From Adineta vaga (lineage: Eukaryota; Rotifera): a stretch of DNA of 64,000 bases. Below are positions 21,884-30,600 of this stretch, piece by piece. A program made the translations under genes and the position numbers. The DNA lies in contig CP075494.1 of NCBI GenBank assembly GCA_021613535.1, forward strand, positions 3,596,001 through 3,660,000, read 5' to 3'. Position 1 is the stretch's first letter. Every line of letters begins with the position of its first letter. The notes beneath the pieces are model-generated. The model had not been told where the DNA came from. It did no database searches and saw nothing but the letters and a program-made list of their open reading frames with translations.

Positions 21884-22834
21884 TTAGTCTTGAATAGGTA
21901 CAGGATAAAGTGGTCGTTCACCATTCATAACACGTAATATATCTTGAATTGCTTTTGTACGTAAAGCTATTTCTGCTTGTTGAGTATACCAAGCTACATG
22001 TGGTGTTAATTGAATTCGATCAAGTTTTATTAATTCTGGATCAATTTCTGGTTCATTTTCGAGTACATCAAGTGCAGCATAAGATATCTGTCCATTTTTT
22101 AAAGCTTCTATAAGTGCTTGAGTATCAACTACTGCTCCTCGACTAGTATTTATTAAAATTGGTCGTCGTTTCATACGATTAATTGAGTTTGATGAAATTA
22201 AATGATAATTCGCCGGTGTAAGTGGAATATGAAGTGAAATAATATCACAATTTTCATAGATTTCATCAATTGAAGTACAATTTGAAGGTGCTACTGGGTC
22301 ATAAGAAAATATTTCTTTAACAAATGGGCGCATTTTAGTAGCAAAACATGATCCAATACGACCCATACCAATAACGCCTAAATTCAATGTATATAAACTT
22401 TGTATATTAGTACCAGTAATTTCAAGATTCCAAAGTTTTTGTTCAACAATTGACCGATGAAATAATGATAGACGACGATGAGCAGCAAAAAGAAGAGCTA
22501 CGGCGTGATCAGCAACCTCGTTTGTACCATAATCAGGTACATAACAAGCGATAATATTACGTTGAAGACATGCTTTGACATTAAGCAAGTCGAAACCAAC
22601 TCCCAGACGAGTTACAACACGACAAGAAGGTGAAATACATTGGACAATGTCGGATGTAATTGGTACACGGGTAGTGATAATAGCAATTACAAGTGGATTT
22701 GAAATATATGAGGCAAGATTTGTTACATCAGAAACAACAACAAGTTCGTATGGAGTTGATGATAGAAGATTTTTTTCAATTGAAAATTCAGTGAAACCTG
22801 GTTTAAGTAAAAGAATTTGCTGTTTACCCGTCAT
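21884..22834 (-). CDS. D-isomer-specific 2-hydroxyacid dehydrogenase, single exon
   Basis: The 316-residue intact frame has no introns. The NAD-binding Rossmann motif is GMGRIG (156-161), followed by an Asp at the end of the second strand (SYDP, about 179), which favours NAD over NADP. The catalytic set of the family is visible: Arg232 (NTSRGAVVD), Glu261 (ENEPE) and His279 (TPHVAWY). These enzymes interconvert 2-oxoacids and D-2-hydroxyacids, and relatives include glyoxylate/hydroxypyruvate reductases, D-3-phosphoglycerate dehydrogenase and the CtBP corepressors. The TPHVAWY segment resembles the CtBP-like bacterial group. The lack of introns and the bacterial look make horizontal transfer plausible, though this is only inference. 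The protein is cytosolic. No neighbour suggests its substrate. Confidence 0.87.
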   Translation of the reverse strand: MTGKQQILLLKPGFTEFSIEKNLLSSTPYELVVVSDVTNLASYISNPLVIAIITTRVPITSDIVQCISPSCRVVTRLGVGFDLLNVKACLQRNIIACYVPDYGTNEVADHAVALLFAAHRRLSLFHRSIVEQKLWNLEITGTNIQSLYTLNLGVIGMGRIGSCFATKMRPFVKEIFSYDPVAPSNCTSIDEIYENCDIISLHIPLTPANYHLISSNSINRMKRRPILINTSRGAVVDTQALIEALKNGQISYAALDVLENEPEIDPELIKLDRIQLTPHVAWYTQQAEIALRTKAIQDILRVMNGERPLYPVPIQD

Positions 22835-22880
22835 TATTATCTAAAATAAATATCTTCAAGCTTTTCAAAAGATCAACCAT

Positions 22881-22930
22881 TGCGGGCGTTAGTGAAGGAA
22901 AAATGATTACATTCACACTCATACCCTCAT
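22881..22930. repeat. Telomere-like palindrome (TMP-9), decayed left arm
   Basis: TGCGGGCGTTAGTG pairs with CACTCATACCCTCA. It is located between the dehydrogenase start codon and the foldback element. Confidence 0.55.
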
Positions 22931-23001
22931 CAACAGTCTCGCCCCTCAAAATGGTTGATTTTCATGATTTGTGATTTCTACTGATTTGTCAATGATGATT
23001 A

Positions 23002-23522
23002 TACTTTCGCGGAAAAAATGAGAATAAATTCTATATTTACTTTAATTCCATTTGGAAGGTTTCATTCAAGCGAACAATGAAACAGGACGAAGGACGCACT
23101 ATTACGATTACTTGCGATGTCCCTTGCATCAACACTCTTAATTACACATACTTGTCATTAGTGGCGATGGCTCAGTCTCTTCACCGGACAGAGTTTTTAC
23201 TGCTAAATCATGCTATGAGTGTGGGTTACAACGATATGCTCACCTAAATTCCACCTCAGTCTATACCCAAACGCGTCGCAGATTGATTTAATCAGTCCTC
23301 ACATCGGTACATTCACCTGAAATAACACAGTGTGGTATGCTTCGTCTGTAATCACTATTCTGTGCATGACATATATGCGCAATTAAAAGTGTTGATTCAA
23401 GGGACACCACAGGTAGTCGTAATAGTGCGTCCTTTGTCCTGTTTCATTGTTCGCTAGAATGAAACCTTCTAAATGGAATTAAAGTAAATATAGAATTTAT
23501 TCTCATTTTTTCCGCGAAAGTA
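23002..23522. mobile_element. Foldback element, 521 bases, with about 160-base inverted arms
   Basis: The left arm (23002 to about 23162) and right arm (about 23362-23522) are inverted copies at high identity. Both ends read TACTTTCGCGGAAAAAATGAG. Further mirrored words are GGTTTCATTC, GAACAATGAAACAGGAC and CGCACTATTACGA. About 200 bases of unique spacer carry no gene. It is flanked on both sides within about 70 bases by telomere-like palindromes. No target-site duplication was seen. Confidence 0.85.
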
Positions 23523-23564
23523 GAGTCGTTACTGGAGTTTTTTCGTCGCAACTCTGCAGAGCAG

Positions 23565-23624
23565 TCTTGAGGGTACGGGGGTGGGGAGAGTATTCACATT
23601 TGAATTTTATATAAACCCACACTC
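23565..23624. repeat. Telomere-like palindrome (TMP-10)
   Basis: TCTTGAGGGTACGGGGGTGG on the left and AACCCACACTC on the right. It lies 43 bases beyond the foldback element. Confidence 0.7.
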
Positions 23625-23639
23625 TTTTTTATCCTATAA

Positions 23640-25570
23640 TTTCTTCATATAATTTTGTAAAAACGCGTATCATATATCTTTCTGAAAAAAATTAAACTGT
23701 ATATATTATATAAAACGGTTATGCAGAAGTTACAACAAGGAGCATATGATAATGTGATATGAAAATAATACTTCTAAAGTTCCTCTTGCTTGTTGAGTTG
23801 ATTTCATGTTCCTGGGCTTATGTTGGTTTCTATTTATTTTGTTTGTATTATGGTTGAGTGTTGTAAATATTGTAAATTTTCTTCCTAATTAAAAGCTTTA
23901 AGTAATGAAATGCTGAAAATCTCCTCATTTTATAGATCTTCGCTCTTTTCCTGGAAGTTTTTTTCTTCTTCCGTTTTTCTTTTCTTATGGTTAAAACAAC
24001 GCCTTTTTCCGTTGCTGATTTTTTTTTTACAGACCTCTCAAAACGAGAAGTAGTCAACGTAAACATACGTTTGCAACACATGGCAAACTATTATTTGTTA
24101 TATACTATGGAGATAATAATTGTCACAACTCTCATTTATAGCATACGTAACGCACACACAAAATAAAATGACCATTGCCTATTTTACAATAAATTTTCAT
24201 CTGTTTTTGTAATGAGATCTAGTGAATGAGAAAAAATACTATAATCTACGGATCATCTGCTTTAGATATCATATGAAATATTATGAAAAAAATCTTTATA
24301 CGACGTATTTTATATATTTGCATAAAATCTTTCCGCGAAAGAAATATTTTCAACGGAGAAAAGAATTCACAGAATTTTTCATGTGATTATTGTGTTTGTT
24401 TTCTTCTAAAAGCGTTAACAAAATAACGAATGCTTTGAATATGCGACGAGAAAAAAGCCAATTGAATCCGTAAGCTAAGACTAGAAAATATCGATATATT
24501 TATCACAGTTTTTACAATATTTACTTAGGGTATGTCCAAAAGTAGTGGCAGAGGTTCTCTTTTCTCTTATAAATAGATCTTAAAAATATTCCTTTTCACC
24601 AATCGATAGAGGGTGTGCGTCTCACCTAATATTTTCTGGAAAAATTTGCGTCCGAAAGTATAAATTTGAATAACGAGAAGATGTCTACATCCTTTTTGTT
24701 TAATTGATTTAAAATACAGATACTATAGAAATTTAAATAATGAACAGGAGCATGCTTGATTTTCACCAATAGGGATAGTTGTCGATTGATTCAAATCATT
24801 AGATTGTAAACGATAAAATAACAAAACAACTATGATCAAATTATTAACAGACAATATTCATTGGCGGTACAAATTTATTTTTCTAGGAGGGACAAATAAT
24901 TTCTAAATCATTTTCCCTCAAATTTGACTGAAGGTAAACGTCGTTGTATAGTAGTTCGATATTGAACAATAGATTTATGAAATTTTTCTTTATAAAATTT
25001 TTGATGGTAAAATAAATATAATAAAAGTAAGCATTGTTGGAATAAATAAAATTAAATATCCACAAAGAAATAACCATGAATCATTAGGGTGTGGGTGAGA
25101 GTTAAGAGAATATACTCACATCCTCGCCACCCACACCCATTCATATAATGTCAATATTCGCTTGTAAATTTCATTATCATGCTGCTATAGAAACAAACAA
25201 AATATATTCTTATACAAAAATGAGAGACGTCATAACGATAATTATTTAAAACTTAGTAACAATTATGTTTCTTCTTTTTTTTCTCATTACTGTCATTATT
25301 AAAAAAAAGATCTACAAGTGTTCAACGACATTTTCTCAAGGGGGAAAAGTGAGACTTCAGGATTTAAATACTTAGTACTCCTTCATTCGTAATGACTTCA
25401 AATACTTCTGAAGTAGATGAAAATTCGTTATTTCCCATTGCGTCTTCTTTAATATAATTAAGAAAATATGACTTAGATTTTTGTCTTCTTATAAAATAGT
25501 CTTTTACATTTTCCTTATGTTGCAGAAAATACTAAATTAACAATAACTACTATAGAAGTAAAGTCTTGAA
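23640..25570. other. Gene-free stretch upstream of a receptor gene
   Basis: The lysine-rich frame at 23848-24081 and the hydrophobic frame at 24883-25077 are composition artefacts of AT-rich DNA. The stretch holds a solo G-rich arm at 24608-24620 (AGAGGGTGTGCG) and the palindrome at 25085-25140. Confidence 0.5.
25085..25140. repeat. Telomere-like mini-palindrome (TMP-11)
   Basis: TAGGGTGTGGGTGAGAG is mirrored by CGCCACCCACACCCAT, over 56 bases. The arms contain the TGTGGG hexamer and its complement. Confidence 0.85.
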
Positions 25571-26557
25571 GTGAATATGAATAATCAAACATCTAATATA
25601 TCATTGATATTTGAAGAAACGTTATCTCGATTAAGTTTAAAACAACGTTTGATAACAATATCATTGTTAGGAATATTTGTTATTCCATCATTTATTTGTT
25701 TTCTTCTTATTTTTTATTATTTTATTCGATTACGAAAAACTTTACTTTTTGATCGTATAAATCATCATGTTATTTTATGTATTTTAATTAGTGATTTTTT
25801 AATCATTATCAGTGAGTTACCATTTACATTTCATTTTCTCTCATTGGGGTATTTTCAAACAAAAAATCTTTGTCAATTTTGGATATTTTGGAATTATACT
25901 TCTGAAGCAATTCCATTATTTTTAACAATGTATGCTTCAATTGAACGTTATCTCTTAATATTTCATAAACGTTTCATAATAAAACACAAAATTCTCTTCC
26001 ATTCTATTCCAATAACAATTGTTTGTTTGTACACAATTGGTATCAATGCATATCTGGTTCTATTCATTCCATGTAAAACAAATCATGAATATGATCTAAA
26101 TGTATTTGTTTGTGGAGGAGCATGTTATTTTAGTGATTTTCTTCCAAATATTTATGATACAATTGTTGATGTCATGTTACCACCTTTTATTATTTTATTT
26201 TTTAATTTATTAATAATAATTCGTGTTGCTATTCGTAAACAAAATGTTGCATCAACAATTTTAGTACCAAATATTTTGAAAAAAAATCGACGAATGATTT
26301 TACAATTATTAGCGATCAGTTTTTTAAGTTTAACAATTTGGATGCCTTGGGTTGTGATTATTTTAGGACAAGATTTTTATGATCCATTATTTGCTCAGCA
26401 TTTTATCGATATTATCATTCATTATTTACCATATTTTTCTAGTTTTGCATCACCATTTTTAGCATTAATTGGCCTTCCAGAGATTCAAGCTAAATTGAAG
26501 AAATTTAATAGAAAACAAGCAATTGCTTTGAATACAATTAGTCCAGCTAATGCATAA
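25571..26557 (+). CDS. Rhodopsin-like seven-transmembrane receptor
   Basis: The 328-residue single-exon frame has seven hydrophobic segments (about 28-52, 66-88, 105-125, 145-165, 195-220, 245-265 and 280-300). A short N terminus carries Asn-glycosylation sites (NQT, NIS). The helix-3 end reads Glu-Arg-Tyr (the DRY variant ERY), and extracellular Cys residues are placed for the usual loop-2 disulphide. Helix 6 has the SLTIWMPW pattern in place of CWxP, and helix 7 lacks a classical NPxxY. This is the style of the large peptide-receptor-like families in rotifers. The ligand is unknown. It would sit in the plasma membrane and couple to G proteins. It stands alone on the plus strand, apart from the cluster at 44-51 kb. 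Confidence 0.85.
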   Translation: MNMNNQTSNISLIFEETLSRLSLKQRLITISLLGIFVIPSFICFLLIFYYFIRLRKTLLFDRINHHVILCILISDFLIIISELPFTFHFLSLGYFQTKNLCQFWIFWNYTSEAIPLFLTMYASIERYLLIFHKRFIIKHKILFHSIPITIVCLYTIGINAYLVLFIPCKTNHEYDLNVFVCGGACYFSDFLPNIYDTIVDVMLPPFIILFFNLLIIIRVAIRKQNVASTILVPNILKKNRRMILQLLAISFLSLTIWMPWVVIILGQDFYDPLFAQHFIDIIIHYLPYFSSFASPFLALIGLPEIQAKLKKFNRKQAIALNTISPANA

Positions 26558-27390
26558 ATACGATCAATACGAATAGTGAAAGATGTCAGTGTATTCTAAC
26601 TTGTACTTTTATCGTTTATTTTTATTAATAGACATTGAAGTTGAAGTGTACATTGAAATATATTTGTAAACATTGAGTTGATCAAAATCGAAGTTCAGAA
26701 AAGAGGGAAGACTAATGATTGAGTAACTATACGTGACTTTCATGGCAAACAATTTCAGTCGTGTCAAACTTGAAAGTTGAATTCAAGTATTCAACTATTC
26801 AGTCATACAGTCAGTCAGATACTCCACTCAACTATTCATGTCTAATATGCTATCGTCGATACCGTCAAGTGATCCTTTCATGTAACTCTTTGCGGTACCC
26901 TAAATCTTATCGTGTGAGTAGCAGCGATGGCAAATACGAAACTAGAATTCAACCATAGAAAACTACAGATATTCAGTCTAGAACAATCAATTCTTCAAAA
27001 ATTCCTCAAATGGTCTTCCTATCATTCATCTCTATCTCAAAAGTCTTAATCGTTTGATTAAAAAAGACGAAAATATATTTGTCCATTATTTATTTTCATT
27101 CGTCTTGCAAAGAGGACTGTGTAAATACGATTGCAATGTGTACTCTGATTTGCGTTTCAAACTTCACCCTATCTTGAGGGTGTTGAATAGATGTAGTGCC
27201 CACACCCACCCGCATGTTTATGACATTCTTGAGAACTAAAAATATCCATGATAATATTTTTCAATCGTTTGCGCCATCTATAATCGATGTTTAATATACG
27301 CATTGATAGATGAATTAGTCATTTTAAAATGACGCATTTCTTTTTCTCATCGGTAAACATTATTGTAATCACTCACGAAGAAAAAAAGCA
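26558..27390. other. Gene-free stretch with one palindrome
   Basis: Short frames at 26761 and 27054 have no domain character. The AACTATTCA/CAGTCA words around 26800 form a small imperfect repeat. The palindrome is at 27171-27212. Confidence 0.5.
27171..27212. repeat. Telomere-like mini-palindrome (TMP-12)
   Basis: ATCTTGAGGGTGTTG is followed by TAGATGTAGT and the arm CCCACACCCACCC. The central word AGATGTAGT is shared with the copy at 14358. Confidence 0.7.
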
Positions 27391-28821
27391 ATGACTACTG
27401 GCAAAAAAATGATATTTATAACATCAAATGAAGATTTAGTTCAACAAATATCTTCAAAACAAATGAAAAATACACATATAATCGATTTGGATACTGGTGA
27501 ACAAATAATTTCATCTTTCTCTACAAATTCATCAAAGAAATCAATTAAAAGATCAAAAAAATCACTTAATTCAGTATGTGTTATCTGTGGCGATCATGCT
27601 ATTGGACATAATTATGATGTTCTTTCATGTGCTTCATGTAAAGCATTTTTTCATCGATATGCGCATGAAAAATTAGTTGAGTTGATCTAAATTTTATTTT
27701 TATTTTATATTAATCTTGATTATTTTAAGGACAAATTAAAATGTCTGACAGGTACAAATCAATGTATAATTGAATATCGAACGGATCGAAAATGTTTTCG
27801 ATGTCGATTAAACAAATGTTTTTCAATGGGTATGAGAAAAGATTTTATTCTTAATCAACAGCAGTTACAACAGAGAAGAAAACATCCAAAAACAGCTGAA
27901 TCTATATACAATCCTGCCCATAACGAAGATTCTATTTCACAAGAATTTGATGAAATTGACAGAGTAAGTTTTTCTTATTATCATTTCCTTATATATGTAA
28001 TGCAGATTGTCTTTTTATTCAAGTTATTATTAAATATAAATGAAGATGATATTAATAATGTTCTGAATGAAAATTTTGAAACGAATAATGTGGAAGATTT
28101 ATCTATTATTCATAATATTCAATCATTATTTTTATTATTTTTTGAAAATCAGTCTGAAAATATTCTTGATTCTATTGATCTATCTAATCACGTTTCGGCA
28201 ATTATATCTTGGGCACAGTTTGATTGTGAAATTGCTCTTCAAACCATCAGATATTTTCGTCAAATTAATGAATTTGAAAATTTACATACAGATGATCGTT
28301 TTCTTTTAATTAAATACAATCTATTTGCACTTATGCTTATTCGTAAATCCTTTAGATATCGACAAACAAATTTTCGTAGTCCGGATGAAATACACAAAGA
28401 GAAAGAAACAAAAGCACGATTTCTTACTCTTTGTAACACATCAAATGATTTAGAAGACAAAATGAATTCGTTAAATGATTCTATTATTCAATATGCTGAA
28501 CAGGATCCCATATTACTATCACTTATCTTAATTATCAGTTTATTCTCTCCAACATTATCAGTGAATCTTGATGAACCAATATTTAAAGATTCTTTATCCA
28601 TTTATCGAGCACAAGTTTTATATACAAAAGTTTTATGGAATTATCTGATTCAGAAACCAGATGAAACAACCGCATGTCAAAAATTTGTTCAGCTGACTAA
28701 AATTATCTTTCATGTTCAATTAACAAGTACAGCCGTTCGAAAATTTATGTGTGATCAAATAATAATCTCAAATAGTGTAGATAAAATTACAGCACTTATG
28801 CAAACTATTTTACATATTTGA
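27391..28821 (+). CDS. Nuclear hormone receptor (three exons)
   Basis: Exons are 27391-27675, 27730-27963 and 28024-28821, giving 438 residues. The DNA-binding domain is split by the first intron. Finger 1 has Cys63, Cys66, Cys80 and Cys83 with P-box CASCKAFF. Finger 2 has Cys100, Cys107, Cys117 and Cys120 with spacing C-x6-C-x9-C-x2-C, followed by RLNKCFSMGM. The remaining 300 residues form a helical, divergent ligand-binding domain. Its signature is weak and the C-terminal activation helix is not obvious. The second intron (27964-28023, GTAAGT donor) is exactly 60 bases with no in-frame stop, so intron retention would add 20 residues. The protein would be a ligand-dependent or orphan transcription factor in the nucleus. 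No orthologue is named. Supplementary nuclear receptors are expanded in rotifers as in nematodes. Confidence 0.85.
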
Positions 28822-28900
28822 CAAATTTTTATTGTCTGATTTTAATAAAATATATAGGAATTTAGAAGGAAAAGTGAATAGATGGGTCGTTAAAATAAGT

Positions 28901-29597
28901 TTAATTTTTTAGAAGAGCTGAATTACCATATATAACATGAGCAAATTGTTCTGGATAATGATCTCCCAACATATATTTGCATTTTCACAAGCTTGTCGAA
29001 TTTGTGTAATATTCTCTTTCGTTAACTTTATATTTGCTGCATCTACGTTTTCTTCTAAATTTTTAATTTTTGTTTTCCCTGGGATAGCAATAAAATCTTC
29101 ACCTTGTGCAAGAACCCAAGCTAACGTTAATTGACCTGTTGTACAATTTTTCTTACTCGCAATTTCCTTCAAGTTTTCTATTAGTTGAAGATTTTTTGGA
29201 AAATTTTCTTTAGAAAATCTTGAAAACTTTCGACGAATATTATTTGCTTCAAAGTCTTCAAAACTTCTTATTTGTCCAGTTAACATTTCACGACCTAGTG
29301 GTGAATAACATACAATAGCAATACCGAGCTCTCGACAAGTTTTTAAAGCTCCAATGTCTTCTCGTTCAATATCTAAACTAAATGGTGAATATTCAATTCG
29401 AACAGCTGCGATTGAATGAACTTTATATGCACGTCGAATTGTATAACTTGAATATTCAGATAAACCAATGTATTTAATTTTACCTCTTTGAACAATTTCT
29501 TTTAAAACATTCATTGCTTCTTCAGTTAGAACTTTTGAATCAATTCTATGAACATAATAAAGATCGACATAATCAAGTTGAAGACATTTTAAGCTAT
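28901..29597 (-). pseudogene. Aldo-keto reductase, 5' truncated at a palindrome and frameshifted near the 3' end
   Basis: The frame opens exactly at the palindrome 29597-29654. It begins with the middle of an aldo-keto reductase (LDYVDLYYVHRID), so the first third of the barrel, with the NADPH-site Asp and catalytic Tyr, is missing. The rest is well preserved: YIGLSEYS, IEYSPFSLD, VCYSPLGRE, LTLAWVLAQG and the cofactor segment AIPGKTK. Near 28970 the frame slips. The original C terminus (GDHYPEQF, YGNSALL) continues in another frame to a stop at 28901-28903. No in-phase upstream exon was found in 29655-30088. An AG directly before the frame could be an old splice acceptor, so missing exons elsewhere cannot be fully excluded. 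Confidence 0.78.
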
Positions 29598-29654
29598 AGA
29601 GGGTGTGGGTGGGTGGGTGGGTGGATGTGTCCCCTCTTCACCCACACCCTCAAG
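29597..29654. repeat. Telomere-like mini-palindrome (TMP-13), longest G-rich run
   Basis: The left arm is AGAGGGTGTGGG followed by four further GTGGGTG-type repeats. The right arm is CACCCACACCCTCAAG. It sits precisely at the broken 5' end of the aldo-keto reductase remnant. This copy has the most telomere-like arm in the window. Confidence 0.9.
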
Positions 29655-30088
29655 TTTATGGAACTATAAATACATATCTTTCTGTGAGCAAAAATATCTT
29701 CTATTTACAATGGAGGTGTTTGTAATCTCCACGAGATAAAAGACGCACTTTCGGGTCAAACGAAAGCTCTCATCGTTAAAGTAATAAGATTAACATATAA
29801 GTTGCTGTTGGTTTGTTTAAAGTAAGATATTCGATTTTTATAGTACTCAAGATCTGAGTATATAGACACAAAAAATACATATTTTTATTAAAAAATAATT
29901 AGAAAGTGTACATGAATGACATCGCCCCTTTTCTCATTTTTTTTTCTTCGTTTACGTCATTTCTTGCTCAATTTGATTTGTATAATTTAATTTATTTTTA
30001 ATTATTCAATACTATATATACTCAAACATATTTCTTTTTTGAAGAATTCATCTATTTTGATTCTATATCGATAAATAATAAGAATATT

Positions 30089-30397
30089 ATGACAAAGAGT
30101 CATCTATTCCGTGGTCGTAACAGATCAACAAGTTCTCATTCATCGCGACGAGGTGGGCATGGACATAGTACAACAACAACAACAACAATTCCAAATTATC
30201 GTTCGTCGAATAATTATTATCGTAATAACAGACAGATGGTCGCTCCTGTTCAAAATCGACAACCTATTTCAAATCCGAATTATATTCGAAGAAATTATAA
30301 TCCTAATGCATTTTATAATAATCCTTATCAAACACCTCAATATATTTCTTATCCTCAACGTTTTTATCAACGAGGACAAAGATATAACATTCGTTAA
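30089..30397 (+). CDS. Low-complexity Arg/Asn/Tyr-rich small protein
   Basis: The 102-residue intact frame is strongly basic and disordered. It has an N-terminal Arg/Ser/His/Gly part with a run of six threonines, then an Asn-Tyr-Arg-Pro-Gln-rich part. It has no cysteine, signal peptide or membrane helix. Such composition is found in RNA-binding or condensate-forming proteins and in some secreted matrix proteins, and the sequence does not say which. Supporting reality, it has a clean ATG in AT-rich DNA, codon use like its neighbours and an AT-rich tail after the stop. The second frame over the same bases (30111-30410) is a shadow. No family was recognised. Confidence 0.5.
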   Translation: MTKSHLFRGRNRSTSSHSSRRGGHGHSTTTTTTIPNYRSSNNYYRNNRQMVAPVQNRQPISNPNYIRRNYNPNAFYNNPYQTPQYISYPQRFYQRGQRYNIR

Positions 30398-30554
30398 ATC
30401 AATGAATTAAATATCGATCTTCTTTGAACTTTATTCTTCGATAATTTAAATCTACTTTGTTTTTTTGTCAATCAAAAAACATTCATTTAATTATTTTATA
30501 CTAACACAAATTCGTTATTAACGAAACAGGAACTATAAGAACGAATAAATAATC

Positions 30555-30600
30555 ATCTTGAGGGTGGTTGTGGGTCAAGAGAAGACACCCACACCCTCAT
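30555..30600. repeat. Telomere-like palindrome supplying a stop codon (TMP-14)
   Basis: ATCTTGAGGGTGGTTGTGGG mirrors ACACCCACACCCTCAT. On the minus strand it encodes the last residues (VGVFS) and the TGA (30575-30577) of the ADP-ribosyltransferase/NHL gene. Confidence 0.85.

Noticed and set aside
23848-24081. Lysine-rich minus-strand frame
   Set aside because: Composition is explained by poly-T/C-rich DNA on the other strand.
29597-29654. True telomere or chromosome end
   Set aside because: The G-rich tract is under 40 bases and is followed by the complementary arm and normal genes on both sides.
29655-30088. Missing N-terminal exons of the aldo-keto reductase upstream of the palindrome
   Set aside because: No frame in this stretch shows the cofactor-site or catalytic Tyr motifs of the family.
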